From Smittia aterrima (Eukaryota > Arthropoda > Insecta > Diptera > Chironomidae): 64,000 nucleotides of DNA. Positions within the stretch are counted from its first letter, which is position 1. Each line of letters begins with the position of its first letter. The notes under the pieces were generated by a model that was not told the origin of the DNA, made no database searches, and saw only the letters and a program-made list of their open reading frames with translations. The position numbers and the translations under genes are program-made. The stretch lies in NCBI GenBank assembly GCA_033063855.1, contig CP093831.1, positions 434,001 through 498,000 on the forward strand, read 5' to 3'. Positions 35,501 to 50,500 of the stretch are shown piece after piece.

Positions 35501-38500
35501 ACACGATAAAGCGATTTTCTCAATTCACAGCTATAAAGAAACACAAAAACAGAACATGAATCTCATTAAACCATTCAATTACTTCCAATGGTGCACCGAG
35601 CGCGGATGGAAATGCTTTGTTTTTCAACTTGTCTGTTGCTTCGCCTTCCAACTGGAAAGAAAAGCCAAAGAAAGAAGGAAGGAAAAGAAACAAGATCCAA
35701 AGACGGCACTGAACCATTCGCGGTGAAATGAGAAGTCTCTAGACAGTGAAACGGTTCACATCGCGCGAGCAACAACCTGTGTTTTCTTCGGGTCTTACGA
35801 ACTTTAAAGCAAGCATAACTCTCAAGAGACTTTCGATTGATTCAATTAACTCGAGTAATATTTCTCTGTGTCTCTCAAAAATTAATATTCGCGATAACCA
35901 TTTAGTCGCCTCAGCAACGGTGCTTGAAACAATAAGCGAATCGTGTGTAGAGTTGGAACGAGAAAAGAGAGTGAAACGTGAATTTTAAATACAAAAATCT
36001 AAAATTATTGGTTTCGTTTGTTATCCGCGCGCGAAAAAAAACTGTAAAGCTTCAGTTTCGGGCTGCAGTCAGAGCTGAACATTCGAAGACGCAACAAGTG
36101 AATCAAGAAGCCGAAGGAAATATTTTAAAAGCTTTCTGATTAGCAAACAGTCAATTAGTGACTGCCAAAAAAGCCATTCACATCGTTGGATTATATTTCG
36201 CACATCGTGAAATAAGTGAATTGTAAATTTCTTTAAAAACAAAACGCAGTTTAAGAGAAAGAAGAAAAGCTGTTGTGAGAAAAATTCTTTCGCAAAAAAT
36301 AAAAGTTTAATGTTAATTTGGTCAAACTTGGAGTTATTGACCTGAGTTTAATTAAACGATGCGGGATTAACCGTCACGAATCAATCACAGTCAGAACAAG
36401 AACTCCATTAGTGCGAGTCGTGTGGGTTCATTTCTTTTCCATGCTGAAATTTCGTTCTTTCGTTAATTAATGGCCTGATTACAACAAAACGAAATTGCTC
36501 GAGTTTTCTCTGTTCGCTCTGTATTTCTGGAGCATAGATGAACAACAAGTGATTTCCCTTTAACGCTAAAAAAAACATGAATAAATTGCAATTAAAAGCG
36601 ATTGTTCATAGCTTGTTTGAAAGATGAAAACCTTGCTGCGCCAACGGTAATTTTTGGGTAACGAGAGTGAGCGAGAGAGATAAGACACACAATTGCAAAC
36701 AATTGAGAATTCTTTTCGAGGTCTCGGGAATGAAATGCCGGAAATTTGTTGGGATTTCGTGAAATTGATAAAATTGTTTTCTCGTTGCACTTTGCATTTA
36801 ATTTATTAATTCAACGATGAATTGACGAGATTCCCTTCTCTCGTTTTACCGTTTGAGTATGATCCTGCACGAGGAACAAGTCGCTTGACACACAATACCA
36901 AATCTGGATCAGGTTCGCTTAACATAACTTTATGGTCAACCCCCGAAAAAAAGAAATCAAAAGAGAAAAACTTTTTGTTTATGGATCGCGGTCAGATGGC
37001 TCAGAACGAAAAATTCAATTTCTGTCTTTTCCTTCTCTCACTCGTCCGGGTCTTTTTAATGATATGATCTTTATTGTGCTTTTCGGTGCTGCAAGAGCGA
37101 TGAAAACCAGTTTTATTGTTACAATTGAAGATCATGTTAAGCCCACGGAAGACGATTAAATATGATAATCGTTGTAGGGTTCAACGCAGCTCAATTCGAG
37201 TTCACATGTTCGCGGGATGTTCCTGCAATTATGAAATTTCTTTCGGATCTTTCTTCTCGATTGTTGTTAATCGATTTCATTGAAAGAAGTTTTTCTCTTT
37301 CGTTTCCCATCAATTATGATGCTCAATGATGCTGAAGAATTTTTCTGAGATTTTTCTACTGTGCGCGCAGTGCCATTAAACTCTCGTTTGTTATTCAACT
37401 TACAGGCGGCTAAGTAGAAAAGCATTTGAATGGGAAATAATTCACCTTCCTAATGATTTAATTGGCAATTAACAATTCAAATTGCAGCTGCAATCGTATT
37501 TGAATAACATTCAATTATTAGCTTCTCGATTTTCGTGTAAGAAAGTGAATTGAATTGAGTTCGATGATCGCAATAAACGATTTAAGTCTAATTTGGTTGC
37601 GAAACACCAGAAGCAAAGCAATAATGTCATCAGCTGAAAAGTTATTGAAGCGATCGAAAGAATTTTTTAATGCACAACAGCTCTTCGTTTCTCGACTTGC
37701 GCAAGACAAAGCACACTGCAACGTGATTGCATAATAAAAAATGTCAATTTAATCTCTCAGGCTTGAATTTGGCGTAAAGAACGAGCGAAGAATTTTTATG
37801 AGCGTTTCGAAATCGCGCAACAAAGTCATCGAGCGGATTCATATCTATTCGCAAATGATTTTTGATCACTAAACGTATGAAAGCACAATGGAGACGATTA
37901 AATCAACAAATTATTATCCAGTGCCAGCGGTTCGAAGTAGCAAACTTAAGCAGACAAATGGAATGCAGAAAATCTACAGAGATATCATAAACAAAATTGA
38001 AGATTCAACACCGAAGCTGCAGACGAAGACGCAACAAAAACCTTCCAGTTTGGTGAGAAATTCTCCTGTCAACAGACCAGTCGTGAAGGTCAAGCGACCG
38101 ACGAGCCCGCTTAAGAAATCCCGAACAGGCAACGATACAATTCTCTCAGACGACGATGATTTCTACTCTAAACTGACCTTCGATGATTCCGAGCAATCGC
38201 TCGAGGATGAGATTTTCGAAGAATTGGAAAAGGTTGCTCACGACGAGTCGAAGCTAAACGCTGCGCTTCAAAACTTTGATAGAATTCTCTTCGAGTACAA
38301 CGATAAGAAAGCGAAGGAACTGAAAGCGGTCGAAATAAAGAAAGATGAGAAACCTTCGGCGATTCCGAAACCACTTCAAAAGTCAAAGACTTGCAGCATC
38401 ATTGAGTCTAAGTGTATTTTGAAGAAGCAGCAAGATGAAAAAAAGAAAAATGTACCAGCGAAAGTTGAGAAACCGTTGAACGCTGAAAATTTCGGCTCAA

Positions 38501-41500
38501 TAACAAGTGCCAACTACTATCAAGTGACGAAGAGCTTATGGAATCTTCAAGACTTTGATGATTTTGCAAAATCAGCTCAACATCAAAAGACACAATTGGC
38601 CCCCAGAAGATCAGAAGGCTCTGGCATTTTAAGAGCGAAAAGTGTTTGGGACATGACACCAATAGCTTCATCAACCCCACGACCGGCTTATACTCGTCAG
38701 TCATCCATCAGTAAGATTCCGATCAAATCTTCAAAGCTTTCAACTTCGATGATGCAATTGAATGGAAGCAGTTCTACTCTAAACTCATCGTATTGCAGTC
38801 CATCTTCAAAGTTGAGCAAGTCATCAACTTATGCATCGACTCTTTCCCTTACATCTCATTCGCCATCGAAACTTTCGACCGTTAGACGATCATCGCTTTG
38901 TCTAACGAGCAAAAAAGCTGAAAGTTCATCGCCGAAGTCTATCGGAAAGTATGCCGAGACAAAGGCGAGCATACAACGTCGTAACCTGATATCATCAACG
39001 AATTCAATCAACAAAATGTCGATTCCGATAGCCTCAAGCAAAACGGTTCCATCATCGCTGAAACCTGCAAAAAGCGAAATGTCTATTCACGGAAAGTTTG
39101 CTTTGAAAGCTGCTGATCGGCAGCAAATCAAACAAAAAACAGTCGGAACAGGCGACCCAAATCGACCAACGAAAGTGAAACGCGACGTTGACTCATTGTT
39201 GGACAAATGTTTGGTGAAGGGACAAGATCTGCGAAAGGCGGAGGAATTCAACGACGAGAATCGTGCCCATGACCAAGCGAAAAATGTCGTCGGGAAACGT
39301 GATTATATTGCGAAACATCAACCAGCATCGTTGACTACAAAGAGCAGCCCATCAAATGTGAGCATGAATACGAAATCGAGCTCAGTGAACGTTCATTCCA
39401 TTAAAAATCATCACAAAGATTTTAACGAGACTCTAAACGTAAATGCCATAACAAATCACTGCAGCGTTGACAATCAAACGGGAAATCATCAACGGCAGAT
39501 TGAAAGTGAAATGCCAGTTTCTCAATTGTCGACGACGCGAGTTGTAGTAGCGAGCAAGATCGTCACGATCAATGACGATTCTCAACTAACGGTGGCCACT
39601 CTGGATTCATGTGAAATGATTCCAGTTGTTCTGGACGCCTCACAGCCTCTTGATAAAGTCTATGAAGTTACAAAAGACTACAACAGTGATTGTAGTGACG
39701 ACAGTGGCCACATTTCAAATGAGAACGAGGATTTGACTTTGAAGATGAAAGAAGTGAAAAAGCCGAGAAAGATCAGTGAAGAATTGCTCGAGATTTTCGA
39801 GAAAAAGGCACCGCAAAAGATTTCTCAATCTACGGCGAAAGTGATCGAATTAAATCACGTCAACCTGATCAAGACATCGTTGGAGATCTACCCGACACTA
39901 AATAAAACGTGCAAGAGCGAGGTAACATTTTTCATTAACAAGTATTAAAAAAAGAAACAAAAGTCCAAATGGACTTGATGACATTCTCGAAAGCTCGCCA
40001 GGTGTGCAGATTGCGTTTTAAGCGCACGAAGAGAAATTGTGTAATTAGACAGCCGCAGCGATTTAATTTCTTTTAAGTTTTTTCTCTCTTACTCTGTTAA
40101 ATTGCATTAAGTTTAAGGAGATGATCATTACCTTGACTGTAGCAGCGAATCTGCGCCGTTACGATTGAGCGGAATCTCTTTTGTAACTTTGATGTTTATT
40201 GAGTCATTAATGCACTAAGTGCCCAACGATCTGTTGCTTTCTTCACCGGCTCACATGCTACGCATTCATTGCTCGCAGATGTGAAAGTGTCTGAGCTGTT
40301 AAAACGATTAGAAAACATTCGTCACGTTTGATCGGATCGTTTTGTTTAGCTGATTTTTTTTGGCGCAAACAAACAGAAATAGAAAAGTCACTTAACGATT
40401 TGCATAAACAATGTGTGAAAGGAGAAGGTGATCAATTAATTGTTTGATGACAAAATAAAGCTCTTTCCGTACTATACAGTTTCGTTTTGTTTATTTTGCG
40501 AGAGAAATTCGAATTTTTTCAGAACATCACACGGAAGCGAGAGAAATTGACGATATTTATAGCAATGCGATGATTAAAAACGATCTTACTATATGGGAAA
40601 ACGCGTTCTCTGTCACTGATCGTGAAAATTTCTTATCGATCATTAAAAATGTTGTGTCGAGATGTAATTTCCGGTCATCGATCGCTAACGATTTCCTCTA
40701 TTGGGCTAGACAGACGTTGTAGTTCATGGCAATCTCATAAATAATTTATTAATTGAAAATTGCAGACCAGAAGCAAACTCGCGAGAGATTTTATCACAGC
40801 TCGCAGGTAGCGAGACATGAAACTTTTTAAGCTAAAGGCAGCAAAATCGTTTCAATTTCACTTTCCGTTCAAATCGCTTTTTTGCTTAAGGTTCAAACTA
40901 AACTTTTTTCAATCAGCTCTTTCCTCTTGCTGTTTGTTTTATCGGTGAGAAATCTGAATTTGGTTTAAGTGAAAATTCATAATTTATGAGAGCAAAAGCC
41001 TCATGCATTTAGATACAAAATCGCACAATCAAATGAATGAAAAGTAAATAAAAAGTTGCTTAGGCTAAAAAGTTTCTTTATTTTGGCGTGAAGCTTTGAG
41101 AATCGGATCTCACGATGTCGTTTCCCATAATTCATCAGCTGCCACCCACCCGTGGCCCGCTACACTATGTGCCCAATTACAGAAGATGATGTTAATAATT
41201 TGTTTGATTAATTCACAATGCAGCAAGCATTAAAATTCATGAATTGAACGGTCGATCGATTGTTTTACAGAAACTTTCCAATTGAAACATAATTTTTTTT
41301 TCGCCATAATGGGATCAGAAATTCTTAATATAACTGAAGACGCGATAGTTCGACTAATCGAAATCGATTTGATTACTATTACAAGTGTGGAATGTAGTTG
41401 AAGCAAGTTTTACTATGACGCGAGGGGTTCGCGGTCATTGTAGAAGCCGTAAAACATTAACTCCTATTGATTCCGATGAGTCGAGAGTTCATTTCTTAGA

Positions 41501-44500
41501 AGCTAAACTGCCAGTGTCTTAATCAATGGCAAAGAAAAATTGTTTTTAACAACATAACAATCGATCAAAAGAAATGCTTTAAGCGATGTTTAAAAAATTG
41601 TGATGGCTTTTCAAAGATGGACTGTTGAATTGAAGTCACGAAGTTGGAAGTCGTTGTTGTATTCGACCGTTGCTTTCATCGATTTTTTGGCTTTCGAGCT
41701 TATTACGTTAATTAAGAATTCGCGTAGTGTCTCTCGAGACTTTCACCGAAAATCGAATGTCGATTTGTTGTCGCTGGTCCAGGTTGTCGTGAATAAAGGT
41801 TTGACATAAAACTTGTTTTACATTCGGAGCCACTGTCAAATCATGAAATAAATCATTGTAATGCTTTTAACCGTTGCGTTGACCTGCGGAACTTCTCGCA
41901 CTGCGAAATCAATCAAATCGATTTTCGAATTTCTTCTGCTAAGCTTCTCAAGCATGCTAATTGATCATCGGGAATTATTGAATGATTGATGAACCATCGA
42001 AGCGGGAGATTTGTCGCTGTGGGAAGTCTCTCAACTCCATTACATTATCAGCGATGTATTTGCTAAGTTCACGGTCGTTAGAAGATTGCACAATGACTCT
42101 TGCACAGTTCCGAGAAACGTGAGAAATTTCCTACGAGAAATGATTCCAATTTGAATACAATCACCGCAGTTCCATCGCCTCGGTTTCACAAAACAATAGA
42201 AGATCATCTTAATTTCATGTTTGGTTTCTTTCTGCAGGTTCTATTCCGTTCTGGTGTTCTTAATCAGCTGGAAGCAAAACGTGATGAACTGTTATCAGAT
42301 CGCATCATACAATTGCAAGCTTACTGTCGCGGTTATTTGGCGCGAAGGAGAGTTGGACAACGAAGAGTACAGGTAAATAAGCGTCGAATTGTCAACAGTG
42401 TTGAATTCTTAATTAACTCAACTTTTCCTAGGAATTGGCGGTTCGTTGCATTCAACGAAATGTCCGCGCATTCATGCAGGTTCGTGACTGGCCGTGGTGG
42501 CGACTTCTCGTACGCGTGACACCACTTCTAAACGTTCATCGGACTGAGGAGCAATTGAAAATTGCAAACGATGAATTGCATACTCTGAAAACTAAGATGG
42601 AGAAACTTGAAGGCGATCGTAGCTCTCTCAAAACAGAAAACTCAAAGCTGGAAGCGAAGGTGAGTTGTTTTTCAAAGAGAAGAATTCAGTTAATTGCCTC
42701 GTGGACTTTTTCCTTACACCCATTTGCGGTTTGTTTTAATTAAAAGTCGATAAAAATCAATTTGCAACTGCTCGAGAGAAAACACGGAACATAAATCTCG
42801 ATGGGTGGGATGGGAGAAGTTAATGGTCATTCGGAGAAATTTATGTAGGAACAAGTTCATCACATGTTTTATTTTTTCTTAAAGTTCAATTCTTCAACAT
42901 GACATAAATGCTACCTAGTCCCTTTTAATGGTTTCTAATGATAACTGAAAGATATTAATTGACTTAAATCTAGTTTGCTTCTGCTTGAACCTTCCGCGAA
43001 GCCAAATTAAAATGTTGCATTCTCGATAATCCATTGAATGTACTTTGAAACTCGCGTGTAGATTCCAGGATGATCAGGTTCTCCACATCGTACTCCCCAT
43101 GAAACAATTCCGATGACAGTCCATCGTCGATTTGGTAGTTGAATCATTAAAGGGCCGCTGAAAAATTATTAATTTCAATCATTATAAGAAGAAATGTTTA
43201 AACAACTCACCCGCTGTCTCCTTTAAAAGGCAATCGACGAAAGAAACGTAATTAGCAACGAATTAGCTTTAAGCTTATTTGACTTACCCTGACATGAGTC
43301 AACTTGATCGGCTCCAGCACACATTGACGTCTCGTGAATCTTGTGAGCGTATTTCTCTTGACAGTTTTCATTCGTCCAAATCGGCACTGAAACTTCCATC
43401 AGAGTTGGTGAGTGTGGACCTCCGAAGAATTGAGTTCCCCAGCCTATTACGACAGCATTTTTACGGTCATAATTGTCATTCATCGATGGCATGCAGATTG
43501 GCCAAATATATGAGTTGAACACTGAGGGACGAATTAATTTGAGAATGGCAATATCGTTCTCATAAGTTGCAGCATCGAAGTCGTAGTGTTGTCGAATTTC
43601 TGAAACTCTAAAATCACGAGTTCTTGTCTCATTCGCCATTTCGAAAGAATATTCTCCGAGTCGCACAAAAAGATCTTGAATTTTAATACGATTAGAGCAA
43701 TGTGCAGCTGATAAGACATGACGGTCAGTGATCAAAACGCCTCCACAAAATGCTCCGGTAGCAGCATTTCTAGTGATGAGAGCAGCCATCCAAGGGTACT
43801 CGCCGGGGTCTGCAGGCCTTCCCCCAGCAATTTTTGGAAATTGTTTGGTAGCTACGCCACATCCTCTCTCATCTTCAGCTTCACCAGCTTTTGTTTGGTC
43901 ATTCTCCTCGTCCTGAATCTCCCAAGGCTCAACATGATCGTTTCCAGAAGCGGGAAGATCAGCAACGAGAGCATTATTTCGTTCGGTGATCGCATCAGGA
44001 CAACAAACTCCAATTGCACTACGTTCGATCACGCACATGTAGTCGAAGAATTTCCAAAAATTACTTTTAATATCACTGGTCATGCAGTGCTGCATATGCT
44101 TGCAATGACCGCTTTTGCCGGATGGAGTCAAACATTGCTGATAATTTTTATTTGGCTGCGAAAACGATAAAAAGTTTCGTGTTTTCTCAAGCTAAAGAGA
44201 AATTTCAACTCTTACTTGACGTAAATTTAATGATAATCGCTTTGTCCTCCGATAGTTGACTTCAGAAGCTTCAATGAAAGTGAAAATATTTCAACGTAAC
44301 GTTATCAGTCGAACTACTAATTGCTTCGCGGTTTTAGAGCGAATTTAGGTCGAGGCGATCATAACTCACCGGAGCATTCATATTGTCCCGCAAACTGTTG
44401 GACCACAAAGCAGAAAACTATAAAAACTCGTAGAGAGTCCATTGATCGACTTATTCACTCACGCTATCACTAAAAGACTAAAGAGAATTATGTGGAACAT

Positions 44501-47500
44501 TATGGAGATGTTGTTGAGAAACTGAAAATATAGAGAATCAACAAAAACTCTGACAAACGCGAAAAAGAGAGTTGTGGTTGATAAGAACAGAAAGTTTGCT
44601 GTGATGAAAGTTCAAGCTCATTGAGCTTTGGCCGTATACCAAGAAATTCCGTTGCAAATCAGCGAGTTTAAAATCATAAAAAGGCGATCGTAATCTGCAA
44701 TTAGAGATTTTTAAATGTTTCTGAGCATAAACCTAAGATCGATCGAGCAATTCACTGACCTACAGCAACGATAAAAGTTGTAGGAATATGGTTAGCCGAA
44801 CAGAGAAAGAAAAGAAGCGAAGGCGATTTCGTGAGACTATTTCTGAGGAGTCGCGAAGAGAAAACAGATAAATCCGCCCAAACAAAGTTGCAAGAGTCGT
44901 TGACGGCTGAATTGAATGTTTTATGATATTACCAGTTTCGATTGAGAAACTCTTGATTGCGAAAAATTAAAACCTGATTGACGTGCACAAGAGACCGGAA
45001 ACCATCTCTCGAACTTATTATGTCACGTCCTATCGCCTCCGCTTCAAATTTTCCTACTTTCATTCTGCTCTCGATGTTTATTTATGATTTTTAAGAAGTT
45101 GCTACACAAATATTGACGAATTGGACATCGTCCAAATGTAAGTAGTCAAGCTGACAAAAGAATAGGACGAAGATTCGTTTCGATGACATTTCAACGGAAG
45201 CTCACATGTATTTTCATGGCGCTGATTTAAATCCCGCAATTAATTCGATGTTTGCCAAATATTTGTTAAACATGCAAAATTCTTTCGTTGGCGAGAGACG
45301 CCACTTAAAGCGCCCAAACGGCAATGAGCTCGATCGCGGAACAATTAATCGCGCGGTGGCGTCAAAACTTTCCACATCAATGATATTTCATTCTCTAAAA
45401 GTTGCGCAAGATAAGACTCGCTACGATCTCTTGCTCAGCTGATTTCTTCTTCTCTACCTCGCGACCGAGTCAATAATTAATGACCTCACGTTTCATCTGA
45501 TTGCCGCATGAATTTTACCTCACGTTAGCTTGCGGGGTCGCAATTAATAGGTTCTGATAATAATTCGCATGTGCAAGACTTTCACTTTCTTTCTTCGCCT
45601 TTTCGCGTTGTTACGAAACCTAAAATGCCGAGGAATCCACTTTATGTGGAACAAATTGAGAGATTTATTCGCGGATCGAATTCGTTTTCGAAGAAGCCGA
45701 AATAAAGTTCGGTAATCGTTGTGAAGGTTTCATTTGTGCATGCTGTGTTCTGATGCGCTGCATGATCGTCGACCATTGGCAAGAAGCATAGCAGTCTGGA
45801 TGTCAGAAGAGGGCAACGTTTGTTTGACCTTGCAATCCGATCTCGGTCACGACAAAGAAAACAAACCAAATCCTTCTGAAAACGAAGGTGAATCGACTCA
45901 TAAATCGAGAACATGAAGACGAACTTCCATCGTCAGTGCAACCAACTCATTTCTGAGACTGACAAAAGGGCGTTAGCAGAGGTTTAACGATGACACTGTC
46001 GCGATCGCATTCGGAAAATCAAAATAAATAAAAGAAAATCTCTCTTTAGGCCGATGTGTCCACAAATACTCACACGCGTCTTCTTTTCGTGGCTAAAATT
46101 AAATCTCAGAGTTTAACTTGTTGCTTTGTTGGAAGACTTGAAGTTTCTTTGATGACACAGAGTTGGAAAAATTGTTTTTTCTATTTTCTATTCGGACCAG
46201 TCTCTCCGTTGTATCCGTTGAAGATAGATGTCTAGTGCATCCTAGTTATTCGCGAAGTGCGTGGGTGTGAGTGAGGTGGCAAAGAGTTTCCCGAAACGAA
46301 CTCATTTTGTTTGTCTTATTGCAACGATCGGGCAAATTCTCGCCAAGAATTTACAGCATCAAGAAGAGAAAACAATCGCTCGGGGAAAAGTTCAAACCCG
46401 AAGGAAGAAAAAACCAGGCGATTGAGAAAAGAAAATCCGCGGCTGAATCAGTTTGAAAATAAATTCGCGATTAGTCACAGCGAAGCGCGAGGAAAATATT
46501 TTGTTGATCGTTTTGGATGAAGTTTTGATGGTGAAAATTTAATGCGCGGGTGACAATAACAACATCGAAGTATTTAAAGGAAATCCGTGTGAATTTCACA
46601 AATTTATTCGGGAAATAAACGATTGCGTAATAATGTGATTAGAAGAAAAAAAAGATATTTAAACGATGCCCCTTTCACCGTCAGTTTCAATGATGAACGG
46701 GTTACAACCCGTTCCATTTTCCCAGCAATATTTGTCTGCTTTGCCACCTCGCAAAAGAACGTCGCGTCCAATAATTCGTCCCATGATTCCCACGATCAAG
46801 AGATCAAGTCTGGATGAGGTCGCTGTATCAAGACTCCCACCGCCACCAAAATCTCGCTACATTCAAAATGGAAAACTGAAAATTCCCATAACACGCACTT
46901 ACACGTCAGAAGATCTTAACGATCGTCGAAGCATGTCACATGAGTCCTCCTACGTTTCACGTTCGCCATCACCAGCTTATTCACAGTCGACACAACGGAG
47001 TGGCTCGTCACTCAGCAACTATGACTCTTGGCGTTCGTCAGAAAACTCCAGGTCGACAACCACGCCTCGTAGGCAGTTTCCTCAATCATACACAGATCAC
47101 TCTCTTGACGTTCACGAGTATTTCAAGATGGAACAATCGCCAGTTGTGTATGATGCGAATTTGTCTTTCATTTTGGGCGTGAAACAACCAATCCGACAGT
47201 CACTGAGAGCTTCTCCTGCCCATTCAGAAAAATCAACAGCTTCCCATTATCTCACAGATCAGATCTCGAATTTCTTAAAGCGAACCGACCATGTGATGGA
47301 AGAGTGGTCTGCGATGGGAAGCAAGAAAAAAGACACCGTGAGCTACATCGAACGTCAAAGAGAATCACAATCTATGGATCGCAGTGTCGGACGTTCAAGA
47401 AGCGCTGCAAACATTCAGCTAAGAGGATTTCAACTTATGAATAAACAGCCATCGTTGAGACGGTCAATGTCTCGTGATATCAACGAAATTCCAAGCGAAC

Positions 47501-50500
47501 ACGGCGAGGATGATGATCGAACTGTGTGTGATGAAGAGGTGAATTGTTTTCGCTTCGTGAATTTTCTGTCCTAAAATTAAGTCACGAAAACTGAGTTATT
47601 GCGTTGTGCGAATCGAGCCGTGTTTTTCTCGCCACGGAAAGTTCTCCAATTAAAATAGCTTTGCAGTAAATCGGAGAAAATATTTTTCAATAACAAATTT
47701 TTGACCGCAATCGATGAGGGAAATGGTGCAGAGGAAATTTATTTTTGCTAAGCAGGAAAAGCTGGCGAAAGAAATTGGATCGTGTGACGGTTGTGAACTG
47801 ATTTTCCTAAATAGAGAGAGAGATTTAGTAAAATTAGTTGGACGTAATTGAATCCAATTTCGTTAATTGATAGACACGATGTTATGCTTCGGAAATTGTT
47901 TACGCGGTAATTCGCTTTAATTATAAACAAAAAGATGAGCGACAGCTTGAAATTATGTTCAAACTATTTTTAAATATCAACACGAAGATGAATTTTATTT
48001 TCGCCTTTGTTCAGCGACGCGCATTGAATCATGAAGACGTCTTTAATAATCCAAATCGATTGTGTTGTGTAACGAATGATCTCAAGTGCCAGAAACCATT
48101 TGCGTTAACAAATCTTTTCTTCTCTCATTTGCCAAATTATGAAATTTGTCTTAAATAAATAAAATCTGTCGACAAATTCAACTCGATCGACAATCAATAA
48201 AGAAAATAAACTCATGAACTCCTCGTAAATTTCGAAACGAGCGTAAAGAAGACGCGAAGGTCGTAAAAAACTTTAATTGCGAAAGACAAGAAAAAACAAT
48301 AAAATTTCAATTTGCATTTGCTTATTGATCGAGAAATTCCTTTTCGTCTTTAGTTTTCGAAAGAAACTAAAGACTCTGGTTTCAGACATCTTGAAATTGG
48401 ACCGACTCCAACTTTCAAGCACTTTCTTGATCATTCAAATCGCTTGCTAGCTTGGAAATCATCGCTGTTTCTTGATAAATTGCGTAAACGAATCTCGTGT
48501 CACACTTTACTTGATGGATCTCGCGTGAATGCATCTGTCGTAACTCGTGTCGTCTTCTACAAGAATTAAGAAATTATCGTCGACGACTTGATCTCGAATC
48601 TCTTATAAGTGGATCAGCTTTGTTTGCAATTTATTGCTATAAATAGCAAACTCGATGCTAAAACTCGAAGTTCTAGCAAAATAGTTGCAATGCTCGCATG
48701 CGATGAGAAAAGTCGGCAACGATGTAAATGATAATAAATCTTAAATCCAACTCGATAATGTAAACAAGGCACAGACTCCTTATAAGTTTTTCTATTCTAT
48801 TCTTAAATGGAGTTGCGTGCTTCTGTTATATTAAATTCAACAAGTTGATAATAAATTCATCGATTGAGTCTGTGGGGAGACGTCTCCAATATCCTAAATG
48901 ATTCTCGATTGTTTTTAGCGTTTTGCAACCTTGAAAAATCAGGGAAATCGAATGAAAACGGTTTCCCAGGAATTTTTGCTTTACTCTCGTTACAAAAGCC
49001 AAGCGACAAGAAGCAAATCTCTTATCGCTCCAAAGCTCAATGATAAACATAAGCAGCAATGGGAATTTTTCTCTCGCTCACTCCACGTTTCTCGCAATTG
49101 CGAACATTTACGTCATAATAAACTTGCCATAATTGTTAGCGGCTAATTAAATCGCTCTCGATCGATTAGACGCGAGGAAGTAAAACGAAGTTCTGTGAAC
49201 GATTTTTTTTGTTGTGTTCAGCAGTTGTAAATTGATAACTTCATGGTGATCAAGCTTTAAGATTTATTCTCTGACAAAATAAAACTTTGTTACTCAACAT
49301 TTGTTTACTTTGATATTCATTTGCCAACCGCAGTTATCAGAGATGACAGTCGAACTAGCTGAGGAGCATTCAACATCAAATTTGGCGAGCGAGCGCTTTG
49401 AAGCTGAGCAAAGTGAACGTTTGAGGCTGGAAAAGGAGCTTGACGATCACCAACTTAAATTTCGCAACCTTCAAGAGTCGTCAGAGAAATTAGAAATGGA
49501 GCTAATTTGCGCTAAATCTGATTTAAATGGGTAAGTCGCAAGTCACGTTTCATCGCGTGCGAACTAGCTTCCCTTCCGTAGAGATTTTCTGTTTATTATA
49601 AAATAAATTGATGAGAAAATTGCTTTCACTTCGGTATGATTTCATCAGATTACTTTAATTAAATTTTTTATGCTTTCATTTTCTCAATTAGTGTTTTAGA
49701 GGAGGAAGAAGGTGATAATGATGAAGGATCCAGCAGCGCGTACCGTCTCAAGTACGAGCGTGTAGCTCGCGAGTTGGAATTCACAAAGAAGCGTTTGCAA
49801 ACACAGCACGAGCACGACTTGGAGCAACTTGTTGGTCTTAAGAAACAGTTGGAAAAGAAGCTTGCTGATGCCTATGAAGAAGTTGAGGAACAGCGTCAAG
49901 TTGTCGCTCAGTGGAAACGAAAAAACCAGAAAATGACTAACGAAATGAACGACCTGAGAATGTTATTGGAAGAACAGAATAGCCGAAACAACTTGCTAGA
50001 GAAACGTCAACGGAAATTTGACTCCGAGTGTCAAGCACTACAGGTGAATATCGCATTTCTTTAGCTACGACGTTTGTTGATAGCGAAATATTTTTTTAGG
50101 ATTCAACTCGACAGGAGAGACAAGCGAAAGATCGACTTTCAAGAGAGAAGGACGTCCTGATCGCTGAAAAATTCCAACTTGAACAACATCTGGCGGTAAA
50201 AATTGTATAATTAATTTAAAACTTATTTCTAACTTGTTTGACTTTTCAGGACACTCGCCTTGAGCTTGAGCTTAAGGAAGAGAAAGTCTCGTCTTTGAAT
50301 CGAGAGTTGGAAGAATTGACTTTCGATGGTAGCACTGAAGAAGAAATAGCTCAACTTAAACGAGCAAAGCTTGATTTCGAGAAACGATGCAAGGAACAAG
50401 AAGAAGAGCTTGATGAGCAAGCTGGTCAAATTCAGGTAGACAATTGAAATTTAATTTCAGCATTTCCATTACGAATGATTTTGTCTCTCATTTAGCTTCT

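Larger units (their letters stand above)
42660..49333 (+). other. Mhcl intron 7 (6.7 kb)
   Basis: Contains the antisense CLIP-domain protease (43007-44442) and a further alternative Mhcl first exon (46666-47538). The remaining parts (44.5-46.6 kb and 47.6-49.3 kb) carry only short unsupported open frames. Confidence 0.6.
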
